This document shows, one piece after another, positions 26,630 to 37,433 of a stretch of 64,000 bases of DNA. The stretch is from Prevotella veroralis DSM 19559 = JCM 6290 (GTDB lineage Bacteria > Bacteroidota > Bacteroidia > Bacteroidales > Bacteroidaceae): assembly GCF_000377625.1 (NCBI RefSeq), contig NZ_KB898329.1:147033-211032 (forward strand). The letters are read 5' to 3'. A program made the position numbers and the translations under genes. The notes beneath the pieces are model-generated. The model was given only the letters and a program-made list of their open reading frames with translations, was not told where the DNA came from and did no database searches. Position 1 is the stretch's first letter, and the number at the start of each line of letters is the position of its first letter.

Positions 26630-26637
26630 TATCTTTG
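26630..26637 (+). promoter_or_regulatory. -7 box of the abiE operon
   Basis: TATCTTTG, about 30 bases ahead of the abiEi-like start codon. An upstream -33 element is not clear. Confidence 0.5.
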
Positions 26638-26666
26638 CGGTTGAAATAAATACAAGCAAGTAAACT

Positions 26667-27431
26667 ATGAGTGTATCTACAGGTAACAAAATCAACCAAA
26701 TGCTCCAATTAGGACAAAAAAACGGATTGTTGTTTGCTCAATGGCTAACAGGACGAGGATATTCCAGTCAGCTATTGAAAAGATACCGCATATCGGGATG
26801 GTTAACACCTCTATGTAGAGGTGTAATGTACCGTACTGGGGATAACCTATCTGCCTATGGTGCATTGCAGTCGTTTAATGAACAGTTAGGAAAGAAGTTC
26901 CGTATAGCTGCTCATTCTGCATTAGAGTTATGGGGCTTCAATCATTATGTGCCAATGGGTAAGCCATTGCTAGTGATAACTGCTACCAATGAGAGAATGC
27001 CTCAATGGATGAAGCTTAACGTATTCGACCGTGATTTTCATTTTTTCAAAACAGACGCATTTATGCAAGCACAAATAACGACTTTGTCTTATTTAGATTG
27101 GAATTTACTCGCGTCTACTCCAGAACAGGCTTTTATGGAATGCTTGTTACTATCGCCGCGGCAATACAACTACATGGACTTGTACTATATAATGGAACAG
27201 CTAACAACATTGCGTTCAGAGGTTGTCCAATCGTTATTGGAAACAACCAAGAACTATAAGATGAAGCGCCTATTCTTATATATGGCAGAAAAAGCAAACC
27301 ATTATTGGTTTGAAGAATTAGACTTATCTAGGATAGATTTGGGAACTACAAAATTGCAGTTGGTAAAGTCGGGGGTATATCTCAGTAAGTATAAAATGAC
27401 AATCCCCAAAGAATTGAACGACTATGAATAA
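26667..27431 (+). CDS. AbiEi-like antitoxin of a type IV toxin-antitoxin system
   Basis: A 254-residue protein of the AbiEi antitoxin type. It has an N-terminal winged-helix (QMLQLGQKNGLLFAQWL, then GYSSQLLKRYRISGWLTPL) with RGVMYRTG, followed by a C-terminal domain with STPEQAFMECLLLSP. AbiEi represses its own operon and counteracts the AbiEii nucleotidyltransferase. It overlaps the toxin gene by 8 bases. Abortive-infection activity is known for family members; here it is inferred. Confidence 0.87.
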   Translation: MSVSTGNKINQMLQLGQKNGLLFAQWLTGRGYSSQLLKRYRISGWLTPLCRGVMYRTGDNLSAYGALQSFNEQLGKKFRIAAHSALELWGFNHYVPMGKPLLVITATNERMPQWMKLNVFDRDFHFFKTDAFMQAQITTLSYLDWNLLASTPEQAFMECLLLSPRQYNYMDLYYIMEQLTTLRSEVVQSLLETTKNYKMKRLFLYMAEKANHYWFEELDLSRIDLGTTKLQLVKSGVYLSKYKMTIPKELNDYE

Positions 27432-28335
27432 TCATCAGTATAAAAGTCAAGTGGCACTATTGGTACGCATCATGCCCTTGGTTTATAGAATCAAAGATTT
27501 TGCCGTACATGGTGGTACGGCTATCAACTTGTTTCATCAGAACATGCCACGGTATTCTGTGGATATAGATCTTACCTATATTCCCTTGGAGGCACGTTCA
27601 ACGAGCTTGGAACATATCAATCTGAATCTTCAAGACTTGAAAACGAGCATCGAACGAGCCGTACCGGGAATACATGTGGTACATAAAACTGATGTATGGA
27701 AACTGCAATGCACATACAATGGCACTACGGTGAAAATCGAAGTGAATGGCACCAAACGTGGCATACTTGGAGAAGCGGAAGTAATGAACCTCTGCCCAAA
27801 GGCGAAAGATGAGTTTCAAGCTAACTGTAAGGCACGCATCGTACCTTATCCACAACTATATGGAGGTAAGATAGCGGCTGCTCTCAGTCGCCAACACCCA
27901 CGTGATTTGTTTGATTGCAAGTACATGAAAGACGAAACATTGGATGAAGTAAAAGACGGTTTGTTTCTGTGCTTACTGGGAAGCGACAAACCCATCATAG
28001 AATCACTTTGTCCTAATGACATTAATCAGGAGGAGGCTCTTGAACATCAGTTCAAAGGAATGACCGATATTCCTTTCACTTACAAGGATTATGAGTCCTC
28101 GCGTAACGACATTATCAGAAAGGTAAATGCCTGCCTTACCGATGAGGACAAAGACTTCATCATTTCTTTTGAAGAAGGCTCCCCGCAATGGGAACTATGT
28201 TGTGCTGGTGATTTGAGCAAATACCCATCCGTACAGTGGAAACTGCTCAATATCGAGAAACTAAAAAAGCAAAATCAAAAGAAGTTTCAAGAAGGAATTG
28301 ATAAACTCAAAACTTTTTTTGAAAAAATGATGTAG
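27424..28335 (+). CDS. AbiEii-like nucleotidyltransferase toxin
   Basis: A 303-residue protein of the nucleotidyltransferase fold: AVHGGTAINLFHQNMPRYSV with the following DIDLTY gives the GGTAxxL and RxSxDxDL motifs of the AbiEii/MenT family, with the catalytic Asp pair. Downstream are PYPQLYGGKIAAALSRQHPR and DLFDCKYM, also conserved. Toxins of this family transfer nucleotides to tRNA acceptor ends or to GTP-dependent targets and arrest growth. It pairs with the upstream AbiEi. The pair may stabilise the element or block phage. Confidence 0.9.
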   Translation: MNNHQYKSQVALLVRIMPLVYRIKDFAVHGGTAINLFHQNMPRYSVDIDLTYIPLEARSTSLEHINLNLQDLKTSIERAVPGIHVVHKTDVWKLQCTYNGTTVKIEVNGTKRGILGEAEVMNLCPKAKDEFQANCKARIVPYPQLYGGKIAAALSRQHPRDLFDCKYMKDETLDEVKDGLFLCLLGSDKPIIESLCPNDINQEEALEHQFKGMTDIPFTYKDYESSRNDIIRKVNACLTDEDKDFIISFEEGSPQWELCCAGDLSKYPSVQWKLLNIEKLKKQNQKKFQEGIDKLKTFFEKMM

Positions 28336-28356
28336 GTATAATCCGAATATAAACAC

Positions 28357-28458
28357 TACCTTTGCAACGTAAATAGTGCCGATAAGGACTTTTGTCGCTT
28401 TATTAGCACTCTAAAAAGGGGAAATGGGGCTGTGTACTTTGTCGATACAGTCCCTTTT
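28357..28458 (+). ncRNA. Candidate small RNA with own promoter and terminator
   Basis: A promoter-like TACCTTTG at 28357-28364 is followed by about 90 nt that can fold twice: an imperfect stem around GATAAGGAC and GTCGCTTTATT, then GGGGCTGT with ACAGTCCC and a TTTT tail (28426-28458). No reading frame of note is present and no gene follows on this strand. This could be a small RNA or an attenuated leader left by a lost gene. Confidence 0.4.
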
Positions 28459-28559
28459 CGGTGTATTAAAACTTCAAAATCTTATGGATCTCTGAATAGA
28501 GCATAATAAGAAAGAAGACTATCAGCTGCTTAAAAACAATTAATAGTCCTCTCTTTTAG

Positions 28560-28955
28560 TGGACTTGCGGAGAGTCGAACTCCGGTCCGCACAAGGAAAC
28601 CATATGCTTTCTACATGCTTATTTCAGCCTTCTGTTTTCGAGTGTTGGCAAGACCTGAACCACCAACCAACACCTTATCCTCTAAATTTCATCTATGCAT
28701 CGAGGCATACACAAACTATTTCCGATTTACCTGCACCGCTTGACCCTTAGATTCGGAACAACATCCTTGGAGCAGTGTCTCGTCGCATCACCTGGTGACG
28801 CAATAAAGCCAGTAATCTACTATGCTTCGATTAGGCAGCGAGAGCGTAATTGTTTTCGCCAATTAATTTTTTGACCACTCAGATTTAGGAGGTAGCCGTC
28901 GAGCCTCCGCATGCTTACATACCATCTCATCTTGCCGTCAAATCCATACAAGCCC
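28560..28955 (-). ncRNA. ssrA: Transfer-messenger RNA (tmRNA)
   Basis: The minus strand begins GGGCTTGTATGGATTTGACGG and ends in a T-arm GGTCCGGAGTTCGACTCTCC-like stretch (GGAGTTCGACTCTCC) and CAAGTCCA. The ends pair as a 7-bp acceptor stem with one G-U pair. The internal tag frame reads GGC GAA AAC AAT TAC GCT CTC GCT GCC TAA, giving GENNYALAA, the usual Bacteroidales tag. The CCA end is not encoded. tmRNA rescues stalled ribosomes with SmpB. It lies between two accessory regions; the 3' end faces the abiE block and the 5' end faces the conjugative element. Confidence 0.95.
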
Positions 28956-28968
28956 TCGGTATGTTCTG

Positions 28969-28976
28969 CAAAGTTA
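28969..28976 (-). promoter_or_regulatory. -7 box of ssrA
   Basis: On the minus strand TAACTTTG, 13 bases ahead of the mature 5' end. Confidence 0.6.
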
Positions 28977-29040
28977 CATATTATTTCTGAATTTGCTGAA
29001 TGAGATTCGATAATTTTGTTGCAAATTTATTCTTTTAGAT

Positions 29041-32000
29041 TCAAAATCTTACTTTATGACGTACTATTGTCTCTTTTGCACTGTGTTCTGAAACTGTATC
29101 AGGAGGATTTTGCAAGTCTGATTTTGGGGAGAGTTCTCCATCTCCTTCTTTGTCCGCAGTAATCGTCAAAGTGATTTTTCTGTCCAGCTCTGCCACCTGT
29201 CCTTTGAGCGAGCGAAGTTCGTCCTCTTTCTTCCACGTCCCATTAGCAATAGCAGTGTAGATTTCCTTATTGGCTGCAACCTTCTCTTTCTCCTTCTCAT
29301 GCGATTCTATCACCTTGGGGATACGTCCCAGCGCACCCAAGAAGTTCTCACACGCAAGTTTCGGGTCGGTAGCCAACTTACCATTATTATAAGTATAGTA
29401 GATACTCTCCTGCCCTTTAACAAAGAAACGGTTCACGGAGCAGTCAAACAAATCTTTTGAGGTACTCTCTGTCTTCACCATGATGGAAAAGCCATAAATC
29501 TCTCCGATTTTATTGTACTCGCCTTTGGTACGTGCCTTGTCGTTAATCTCCTGCAGGCGTGCGGCAATGACCTTGGTATCCGTACTGCCCTCCACACCTT
29601 TGATGACAAGTTTATTGATAGGATTGCCGTCCTTATCACGCTCGACACGCTTCTCAAAGCATGCCAAGTCCGCCTTGGCTTCCTTAATCTTGTCCGAATG
29701 AAAAGATACGGAACTGTCAATCTCCGCCAACTTTCCCGTTGCGGCATCACGCTCACGGAGGAAGTTCTTACGCTCGGATTCCAGCGTGGCAATCTTCTTG
29801 TCGAGTTTGGCTTTCTCTAACAAGTCTGTATTACCAGATAGCACGGCAACATACTCTGAAAAGTTCATACCGCTATCCTCGTCCATCGAACCCTCGTCAA
29901 TGGTACGACTACCGAGCGTATTGGTCTTCAACTGATTGATAAACAATTGCTTGTTATGTAGTAGGTTGAACTTATAACTGTCCAACGACCGCTCCACGGC
30001 ATAGATAATCACATCGACCTTGTTGTCTGCAAATTCTTTGGCAACCATATTGCCTTTACGGATTGCCCGACCATTGCGCTGTTCTAAATCTGAGGGTCGC
30101 CAGGGTGTGTCAAGTTGATGCACCGCCACCGCACGCTGCTGGGCATTAACTCCCGTTCCAAGCATGGATGTAGAACCGAAGATAATGCGGATGTCTCCAC
30201 GATTCATCGCATCTACCATCGCTTTTTTGGCTTTCTCGTTCTTGCACTCCTGAATGAAGCGTATCTCGTAGGACGGAATATGATAGTCCTCCACCAACTT
30301 ACGCTTCACCTCCGAATAGATATTGAAGTCTCCACCGGGCTTGTAAGTGCCCAAGTCGGAGAAAACAAACTGCGTACCTTTCTGTGCATCATACTTCTGA
30401 TAGTAGTCATTGAGTAATTTCGCACAATGGCTTGCCTTGTTGTCGATATGGTCTGAGTAGCCGTTTTCGTCTATCATGCGCAGATCCAAGCTCATCTTTC
30501 TGGCGTAGTCTGTGGCAATGAGCATCTTCGCCCTTTCCTCACTCTCGCTCAGCGGTGCACGACCTAAGATTGTGGCATCCCCTTTCTTGGCAAACTCCAT
30601 CAACTTACCGATGAACTCTTCCTGTTCAGGTGTCGGCGGAATGTTATGCAGTATCTCGTTTTTCTCCGGTCTGTCAATGCCTATGTCCTTTGCTGTGCGG
30701 TAATCGCAAATCTCCGCATAGAACGAGGCAAGTTCGGGTACCTTGATGAAGGTTCTGAAACGTTCCTTCTGAATAATCTCATTCGTGATGGAAAACTCAT
30801 AGTCGGTGGACTTCTTGGCAAATACCGCTGCCCATGCGTCAAAACTGTTGATGCCCTGCTTTTCCAAGGCTTGCGGGCGCAAGTATTTGAACAAAAGATA
30901 AAGTTCGGTAAGACTGTTGGAAATGGTTGTTCCCGAAAGGAATGTTGCTCCCAAGTCCTTGCCCGACCGCTCCTGTATGGTGCGAATGGCAAAGAGCATA
31001 TTGAGCGCACGCTGCGAGCCATCCGGATTGCCCAAGCCCGACACTCTGTCGTGGCGAGTGTTGAACATCAGGTTCTTGAATTGGTGGCTCTCGTCCACAA
31101 AAAGGTGGTCAATACCCATCATCTTGAAGTCCACGGCATCGTCCTTTCGCTCGGCAATGCTGTCTTGAATGCCCTGCAACTTGGCTTCCAAGGTCTGCTT
31201 TCGCTTCTCTAAACCTTTGAGCATAGCACGGGATATGTCCGCTCCCTGCATACGGAGCACTTCAAGGTTTTCTTCCACAGAATCTTTTTCTTTCTGCAAA
31301 ATCGCTTCTTGTATCTCCAAAGCCTGCGGTATCATGCTAAACTGCTCATGCGTAAGGATAATGCAGTCCCAATCATTGTTCTTGATGTCGTTAAAAATAC
31401 GCTGTCGATTCTGCTTGCTGAAATCGTTCTTGCCCGGATAGAGAATCCTTGCATTTGGATAAGCCTTGCGGAACGTGTCGGCAATATCGAAAACGTTTGC
31501 CTTCAGACCGATAATCATCGGCTTGTTCACCAAGCCCAATCGCTTCATCTCATAGGCAGCCGTACACATGATAAGCGTCTTGCCCGCTCCGACCTCGTGG
31601 TCGCAGATACCACCTCCATTGGTCTTCAGCATCCACACGGCATCTTTCTGACTCTTGTAAAGGTCAGGTATGCCCAGTCTTTTAAGGTCGAGGTCGGGAA
31701 ACGACTGATGCGTACCGTCGAAGTTAGGGCGCACAAAGCAGTTGAAAAGACGGTTGTAACGGTCAGAGAGCTGCTCCTTGAACGTGTCGGGCGTACGTCC
31801 GAGCCAATCCACAAAGCCTTGTCTGATTTCCTCAATCTTGGCGTTCGCCATCTGTATGGCGTGCCCGTCCCGTACTTTAATGGTCTTGGTTTCTCCTGTG
31901 ATCTTATCCGTCACTTCCTTACTCTTGTTGATGTCGGGAATGGTATTGTGAAGTGCGTGCTTCATCAGGTTGATGCCGTCATAACGGCGAAATTCTCCCT

Positions 32001-35000
32001 GCACGGCATATTTGTGCCAAATGTTGGCATTCTTTCGGTCGCAGACAAGGGAATACTCGTCCATATTGGAATGATAGGACACGTTAATGTCCGTCTCGAA
32101 GAACTCCGAGGCGAACTTGCCATATACTTTGGCAGGTATCCATCGTTCACCAAGGTTGAAGTCCAAGTCGGCAAAGGGAATGGGCGTGGGCGTGGCGGCA
32201 CGCAGGGCAGTCAGACTCTGTTTCGCTTCCTCATGCTCTGGATGATCCAAGAGCCACGACTCGATACGCTCCGCCTTTTCAATCACATTGCCAGAAATAA
32301 ACTTGTCGGCTACCTCATAGCTGTCCTCTTCGGGATTGTAGAAGATGCGTCCTTCCAAGGCAGAAAGCATATCGCTCTCTTCCATATCGGGAAGCAAAGA
32401 ACTCATATAGTCAAGTTCCACCGTGCCGTATTTGTTGAGTGATGCGCCCAATGCCTCCATCGGGTCTGCGGCAATGGAAAGCTCGGAGGTGGAGAAAGCC
32501 GTCGGATGGTCGAAAATATCCGCCTTGATGTACTTGCCGTTCTCGGAGCGTTCCAAGAACAGCATTTCCACTCCGGTGGCATCCATCTTGATGACATCGG
32601 TGTTTACTTTCTGGTTGAAGCATCCCCAACGCACTACATAGCCGTCATAAAGTCGATTGAGTTTCTCACGCTCTTCCTTGTCCTCCGCTTGGTTGTTCGC
32701 CTCATAATCATAGAGTCGGTGATAACTCTCCCTAATCTCAATGTATGCTTTCAGCCGTGAGAGCTGGGCAAAGGGCAAGTCCATCGGATTGAAGGTAGGA
32801 TGCCGTTTCAAGTCAGAGAGAAAACCGACCTGTCCTTTCTGCACGACAATAGAGCCGTCCCTCAGATGAGAGTCGGGCGATGAGAGAAAGGGACGCGGTG
32901 AAGCGTCAAACTCTTTCTTGACTTCTGCTATGGGCTGTGGCTTACGAGGCTCGGCTTCCTCCATAAAGTCAAAGAGCGAGGGCTCTCTGACGGGGGCTGA
33001 TGCAGTTTTCTTGTTTCTGCGGGGACTAGTGGGTGTACTTCTTGTCGATTTAGGTTGCCTGCTCGCAGAAAGCGGTTGGTTATCGCTGACCTTCTTTTGT
33101 TGAGCAGCCTCTTTGATTTCATTATTTACACGGGCTACATCTTGTGTCCAAAGACTATACTCTTCTGGGGCAAACAAGAGTTGCTCCGTTGCTTCGGTCT
33201 CTATGGTGCTATCCATAATCGGATGATGGTCTTCATCAAAGAATACCGTCTGTCCGTTCATTTCACGTGGGGCTTCCACGTCCGTGCGAATTTCACGGCT
33301 TGCCTGCTCATATTGCCTTTGAAGGGTGATTACGGGGACACCTTCGGGAGCAGGTTCGTTTTCAGGCTCTATTGTTGGAAGTACCTGTGCAGCTTGTGCT
33401 TCTTTTTTTGTCTCTGCTTCGTCTCTTGCTTCATCTCCCACTATCTTATTACCATCTTCGACCTTCTCTTGGGGCTGAGTGCCTTCCTGCACGGGTCTCA
33501 GAACTTCCTGACGGCTTTCATCCTTGCCTTCCTCAATGATAGGTTCTTTGGTGTATTGTCCTCTGACAATCTCTTCCAGTTCCGCAATCTCGTGCAATTT
33601 TGTGGGTTTGAAGTATAAGTCCCGCTCAATACCCAAGCCTTTGACCTTTACTTCCTCCATTTCTTTGAGGGACATATACCCAAGTTCCCAGCCATAGCCC
33701 ATCGTAACGGCACCGAAGCCGATGCGCTCCTTGGGGTCGTATTCCAGCATATAGGCAGTATAGGCTCCCATCGGAAAGAAATAGCGAGCGTATGCCGTGC
33801 GGTCGCCAATGAGCTGTTTTTCCGTTGCATAGAGCTTGGGAAGTTGCTTCTTGGTGCTGTCGGGCATCAAATTGTAGGCATTTTCTTCTTCTTTTTCTTC
33901 TCCCTTATCCCCCTTGTCCTTGGACTCTTGTAACAGAGGTGTTTGTTCTGTTTTTATGCTTTCTTGCACTTTCTGCACCATCTTGTCCACCTGTACCTGC
34001 CATTCCTCCTCGGTCATGGGTATGCCGGTTTCATAGAGTTTACGATCGAAACGCTGCTCCACTTCCAAAGAGAGTTGCGTACGCAGGCTGTCGGCCATAT
34101 CCTCGATACTTCCGTCAAACGTATATTCCCAAGCAGGCTTGCCGTAAGGATCCGTACCCATCGTGCGGTCTGTGGCAATCGTGCGGTGGGAAATATCTTT
34201 CCATTCGCCCTCAAAAAGTGAGTTATGATTGAACGCAATAGAAAAGCCGTCGCCTTTAGGAACAGAGGCGGTTTGTACAAACTGCTGCTCGATGCCCTCA
34301 CCAATTTCCTTGCCACTCTGCTTTTGCAGCACAATGAGGTCGCTGCCCACATCCGTACCTGCATTCTCGGAGAACATGCCCGAAGGCAAACGGATAGCGG
34401 AGATAAGCCTGCTGTTCTGCATGAGGTAACGACGGATAGCTTCATTTTTAGGACTGTCCAATACGCCCTGCGAGGTAATGAAAGTAAGAAGTCCGCCCTC
34501 TTTGATAGTGTCCAGCCCTTTTACAAAGAAATAATTGTGAATGGTTCTGGTGGATTCCCGTTTAAGGATATTCTCCCCCTTGCTATAACTACGGTCATAA
34601 ACCATAAAGTCGCCAAAGGGGATGTTGCTGGTGATAAGGTCGTACTTGTCCTTGTCTTCCAGTTCTCCGATGGCTTCAAAGGGTTCTTGCCGAACAAAGA
34701 TATTGTCCTTGCCGTAAGGATGAAGGGCTTGTGTGATGCGTGCCGTCAGCAGATCTTTTTCCATAGCATCGACCATACCGGCACTTTTGGCAAAGGTTTC
34801 GGTAAAGGCTCCCATACCTGCGGAAGGGTCCAGGCATCGTCTTACTTGCACATCGGTGGCACTTAGGGCATCGGCAATGGCGGAGACGATACGGGTGTCG
34901 GTATAGAAGGAAGTCAGTACGCTTGCCTTGATGCTCTCCCAATAGCGTTTGGCTGTGTTGGCATCGACGGCATCACGGTAAATCATCTGTTTGAGTCTTT

Positions 35001-35220
35001 GGGTCGGCGCGAATAGGTTTTGCTCCGATGCACTCCAATAACGAAGGTCATCGGGATTATCACAACGGTTTAAGACGCATTTCAGACCACCGAAACCTTG
35101 ATAACCTCTAAGCAAGACTTTTTCGGCATCGGTGGCTTCACGACGTTCTTTTTCTAATCGAAGGACCACACGGATGGCTTCCGTGTTGCCCTCCAAGACA
35201 GCTTTCTTATTGTATGCCAT
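29041..35220 (-). CDS. N6-DNA methylase / SNF2 helicase fusion (DarB-like) of the conjugative element
   Basis: A 2059-residue protein. The N-terminal methylase part has [15 protein letters not shown] (SAM site, about 129-143) and [11 protein letters not shown] (NPPF-type catalytic motif, here NIPF, 199-202). A long low-complexity linker with many Lys/Glu/Pro residues lies at about 410-770. The C-terminal helicase has [13 protein letters not shown] (Walker A, near 1205), [11 protein letters not shown] (motif II as DESH, near 1375) and [17 protein letters not shown] (motif VI, near 1713), then a coiled-coil tail. The layout resembles the P1 DarB protein and giant methylase-helicases of conjugative elements, which shield incoming DNA from restriction. 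The role here is inferred. Confidence 0.88.
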   Translation of the reverse strand: MAYNKKAVLEGNTEAIRVVLRLEKERREATDAEKVLLRGYQGFGGLKCVLNRCDNPDDLRYWSASEQNLFAPTQRLKQMIYRDAVDANTAKRYWESIKASVLTSFYTDTRIVSAIADALSATDVQVRRCLDPSAGMGAFTETFAKSAGMVDAMEKDLLTARITQALHPYGKDNIFVRQEPFEAIGELEDKDKYDLITSNIPFGDFMVYDRSYSKGENILKRESTRTIHNYFFVKGLDTIKEGGLLTFITSQGVLDSPKNEAIRRYLMQNSRLISAIRLPSGMFSENAGTDVGSDLIVLQKQSGKEIGEGIEQQFVQTASVPKGDGFSIAFNHNSLFEGEWKDISHRTIATDRTMGTDPYGKPAWEYTFDGSIEDMADSLRTQLSLEVEQRFDRKLYETGIPMTEEEWQVQVDKMVQKVQESIKTEQTPLLQESKDKGDKGEEKEEENAYNLMPDSTKKQLPKLYATEKQLIGDRTAYARYFFPMGAYTAYMLEYDPKERIGFGAVTMGYGWELGYMSLKEMEEVKVKGLGIERDLYFKPTKLHEIAELEEIVRGQYTKEPIIEEGKDESRQEVLRPVQEGTQPQEKVEDGNKIVGDEARDEAETKKEAQAAQVLPTIEPENEPAPEGVPVITLQRQYEQASREIRTDVEAPREMNGQTVFFDEDHHPIMDSTIETEATEQLLFAPEEYSLWTQDVARVNNEIKEAAQQKKVSDNQPLSASRQPKSTRSTPTSPRRNKKTASAPVREPSLFDFMEEAEPRKPQPIAEVKKEFDASPRPFLSSPDSHLRDGSIVVQKGQVGFLSDLKRHPTFNPMDLPFAQLSRLKAYIEIRESYHRLYDYEANNQAEDKEEREKLNRLYDGYVVRWGCFNQKVNTDVIKMDATGVEMLFLERSENGKYIKADIFDHPTAFSTSELSIAADPMEALGASLNKYGTVELDYMSSLLPDMEESDMLSALEGRIFYNPEEDSYEVADKFISGNVIEKAERIESWLLDHPEHEEAKQSLTALRAATPTPIPFADLDFNLGERWIPAKVYGKFASEFFETDINVSYHSNMDEYSLVCDRKNANIWHKYAVQGEFRRYDGINLMKHALHNTIPDINKSKEVTDKITGETKTIKVRDGHAIQMANAKIEEIRQGFVDWLGRTPDTFKEQLSDRYNRLFNCFVRPNFDGTHQSFPDLDLKRLGIPDLYKSQKDAVWMLKTNGGGICDHEVGAGKTLIMCTAAYEMKRLGLVNKPMIIGLKANVFDIADTFRKAYPNARILYPGKNDFSKQNRQRIFNDIKNNDWDCIILTHEQFSMIPQALEIQEAILQKEKDSVEENLEVLRMQGADISRAMLKGLEKRKQTLEAKLQGIQDSIAERKDDAVDFKMMGIDHLFVDESHQFKNLMFNTRHDRVSGLGNPDGSQRALNMLFAIRTIQERSGKDLGATFLSGTTISNSLTELYLLFKYLRPQALEKQGINSFDAWAAVFAKKSTDYEFSITNEIIQKERFRTFIKVPELASFYAEICDYRTAKDIGIDRPEKNEILHNIPPTPEQEEFIGKLMEFAKKGDATILGRAPLSESEERAKMLIATDYARKMSLDLRMIDENGYSDHIDNKASHCAKLLNDYYQKYDAQKGTQFVFSDLGTYKPGGDFNIYSEVKRKLVEDYHIPSYEIRFIQECKNEKAKKAMVDAMNRGDIRIIFGSTSMLGTGVNAQQRAVAVHQLDTPWRPSDLEQRNGRAIRKGNMVAKEFADNKVDVIIYAVERSLDSYKFNLLHNKQLFINQLKTNTLGSRTIDEGSMDEDSGMNFSEYVAVLSGNTDLLEKAKLDKKIATLESERKNFLRERDAATGKLAEIDSSVSFHSDKIKEAKADLACFEKRVERDKDGNPINKLVIKGVEGSTDTKVIAARLQEINDKARTKGEYNKIGEIYGFSIMVKTESTSKDLFDCSVNRFFVKGQESIYYTYNNGKLATDPKLACENFLGALGRIPKVIESHEKEKEKVAANKEIYTAIANGTWKKEDELRSLKGQVAELDRKITLTITADKEGDGELSPKSDLQNPPDTVSEHSAKETIVRHKVRF

Positions 35221-35246
35221 AGTTTTTCTGTTTTAAGATGGAGAGG

Positions 35247-35302
35247 AATTAGTCGGGAGATTATTTCAGTCATATAGAATTTTTCCTATCTCCCGACTAA
35301 TT
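35247..35302. repeat. 15-bp perfect inverted repeat between topB and the methylase-helicase gene
   Basis: AATTAGTCGGGAGAT at 35247-35261 and its exact complement at 35288-35302, 26 bases apart. The minus-strand transcript would form a hairpin, but there is no U-run after it, so a classical terminator is unlikely. A binding site for an element regulator or an RNA control element is possible. Confidence 0.6.
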
Positions 35303-35327
35303 TATTTTATCTCCGAGTCTGTGTAAA

Positions 35328-37412
35328 CTATCTCCCTCGTGCTTTTCCTTTCTTTCCTTCAAACTCAAAGGAGGTGGTATGGTCTTCGCCCAGAACAAGA
35401 CGTGCGTTGAACTTTTTGCCAGCCTTACTCGTCAATCCTTTGAGAATGGGCGTTCGCCCGGTGGTTATCAAATCACGGATATTGTCTTCGGAAAGGAACG
35501 TGCCGCAGATTTCTCGGAAGATGCGGAAGTCGCAGCCCTCATGCCTGCATTTGGCAATCTTGGCATAGATGCCCACACTCTCATTACCGCATTTGGGGCA
35601 GCGGTAGGTGGGATAGGCTTTCTGCACCTGTGGAGCAAGGGCAAGAAGTTCCTCGCAAATAGTCTCCACGTAGGAGTTGATGCCTTGCGCGAACTTCTCG
35701 GGCGGCATCTGTCCTGCCTCTATGGCGGCAAGGGTCAGTTCCCACGAGCCTGTCATCTCTGCATTGGCAATCCGTTTGTCCTTGACAATCTCATAGACTG
35801 CCAAGCCTTTCTCTGTCGGAACTATCGTTTTCTTTTCTCTTCGGATATATTCACGCAAAATGAGCGTTTCGATGATGTTGGCACGGGTAGCGGGCGTACC
35901 GATGCCGCATTCTGCCATCGCTCTTTTACTTTCTGCATCTGAAACTTCTTTACCAGCATTCTCCATAGTGGAAAGCAACGTTGCTTCTGTATAAAGCGGT
36001 TTTGACTTGGTTTTGTGTTCGGTAATCTCTGAAGAAAGCAGTGGTAACACCTCGTTTTCTGTCAGGTTGGGCAATACGGATAAGGTTTGTTCTTCATCTT
36101 CCTGGCTTTTTTCTACGTGCATCTCAGTACCTTGCTGCACGGCTTTCCATCCCAAAGAAATGCTTCGGCACGCTTTCCAAATGAAGGTATTTGTACCGTC
36201 CGTCAGTTCCACCTGCATCCTCTCTTCCTCCGAGTCGGGAGAGAAGGCTTCGATGAAACGATGGACTACCATTTGGTAGATGGTCGTTTCATCTGCCGAT
36301 AGTCCCGATGGAGTTTCACCCGTAGGGATGATGGCATGGTGGTCGGTTACCTTGTCGTTGTCCACCGAGTGGCGATTGAGCGGTGTCGGAAGTGCAGTGC
36401 CTATCTTGCCAAATAAGTCGGGTACTTCCTCGAAAACGTCTTCACTGATGTATCGGCTGCCTGTGCGGGGATAGGTCGTGATTTTCTTCTCATAGAGGCT
36501 TTGTGCGATTGAGAGGGTCTTATCTGCTGAAAAGCCGTGCTTTCGGTTGGCTTCCTTCTGTAGGGAGGTAAGGTCGAACAAGAGGGGTGGCGACGTGTGT
36601 CCCACCCGTCTTGCGACCGAAGTAACGGTAAGCCGGCTCTGTTCGCGAAGCATGGCGAGAGCGGACTGTGCATCGGCTTCATTCTCGAATGCACTATCGC
36701 TCACGGCTTTCAGCGATATGCCCTCTTTCTCTGCTGCTACGGAGAGTTTCCAATAAGGGACGGAAGAAAAATCACGATTCTCTATGTACCGACGGCAGAC
36801 CATTGCGAGTGTCGGGGTCTGCACCCGTCCCAATGAGTAACCGCCTTTGCGTGCAATGGACAGGGCACGGCTGGCATTGATGCCCACAAGCCAATCGGCT
36901 TCGCTTCTTGCTTTGGCAGAATGATAGAGATTGTCATACGCAGTTCCTGCCTTGAGATGGGCAAGTCCTTCACGGATGGCTTTGTCCGTGAGTGAGGAAA
37001 TCCAAAGTCTTTCAAAAGGCTTGTGGCAGTTCAAGTGCTGATAGATATAGCGGAAGATGAGTTCACCTTCACGCCCGGCATCGGTGGCTACGATGATGCG
37101 GTCGGCACTGTCGAAGCAACCACGAATGGCTTTGAGCTGCTTGAGTGCTGCGGGGGCTGACGTGTACTCCTTGTCCTTTCGCACTTGTCGCACGATAAGC
37201 CTGAAAGGATTTGGACGGATGGGTAGGTCTTCGGCTTTATAGGCTGCAAAACCGTAGGCTTCGGGCATGGCAAGGGTGATGAGGTGTCCCATCGCCCAAG
37301 TAACAAGATAGCCGTTACCTTCCAAGTATCCGTCCTGCTTGCCATTTGCCCCTACGATACGGGCTATATCTCTGGCTACCGAGGGTTTCTCGGCAATAAT
37401 ACAAGTAATCAT
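35328..37412 (-). CDS. topB: DNA topoisomerase III (Exc-like)
   Basis: A 694-residue type IA topoisomerase. The Toprim domain has ITCIIAEKPSVARDIARIVG at the start and ATDAGREGELIFRYIY near residue 112. The active-site tyrosine is in KKITTYPRTGSRYIS near residue 316. A C-terminal zinc ribbon is seen (YRCPKCGN, then CRHEGCDFRI). Length matches the topoisomerase encoded by CTnDOT-type elements (Exc, 696 residues). It relaxes negative supercoils and may aid excision or transfer replication. It is transcribed with the upstream DUF3945 gene (21-base gap). Confidence 0.94.
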   Translation of the reverse strand: MITCIIAEKPSVARDIARIVGANGKQDGYLEGNGYLVTWAMGHLITLAMPEAYGFAAYKAEDLPIRPNPFRLIVRQVRKDKEYTSAPAALKQLKAIRGCFDSADRIIVATDAGREGELIFRYIYQHLNCHKPFERLWISSLTDKAIREGLAHLKAGTAYDNLYHSAKARSEADWLVGINASRALSIARKGGYSLGRVQTPTLAMVCRRYIENRDFSSVPYWKLSVAAEKEGISLKAVSDSAFENEADAQSALAMLREQSRLTVTSVARRVGHTSPPLLFDLTSLQKEANRKHGFSADKTLSIAQSLYEKKITTYPRTGSRYISEDVFEEVPDLFGKIGTALPTPLNRHSVDNDKVTDHHAIIPTGETPSGLSADETTIYQMVVHRFIEAFSPDSEEERMQVELTDGTNTFIWKACRSISLGWKAVQQGTEMHVEKSQEDEEQTLSVLPNLTENEVLPLLSSEITEHKTKSKPLYTEATLLSTMENAGKEVSDAESKRAMAECGIGTPATRANIIETLILREYIRREKKTIVPTEKGLAVYEIVKDKRIANAEMTGSWELTLAAIEAGQMPPEKFAQGINSYVETICEELLALAPQVQKAYPTYRCPKCGNESVGIYAKIAKCRHEGCDFRIFREICGTFLSEDNIRDLITTGRTPILKGLTSKAGKKFNARLVLGEDHTTSFEFEGKKGKARGR

Positions 37413-37433
37413 AGTTAGGTTTGGTTTTAAGGG

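Noticed and set aside
28555..28600. 3' end of ssrA as the attachment site of the 23-28 kb block
   Set aside because: I searched by eye for a second copy of the CTCCGCAAGTCCA end near 22.7-23.2 kb and did not find one. It remains possible with imperfect repeats.
29500..34900. Long open frames on the plus strand opposite the methylase-helicase gene
   Set aside because: They have no homology, no ribosome binding sites and mirror the codon bias of the real gene on the other strand.
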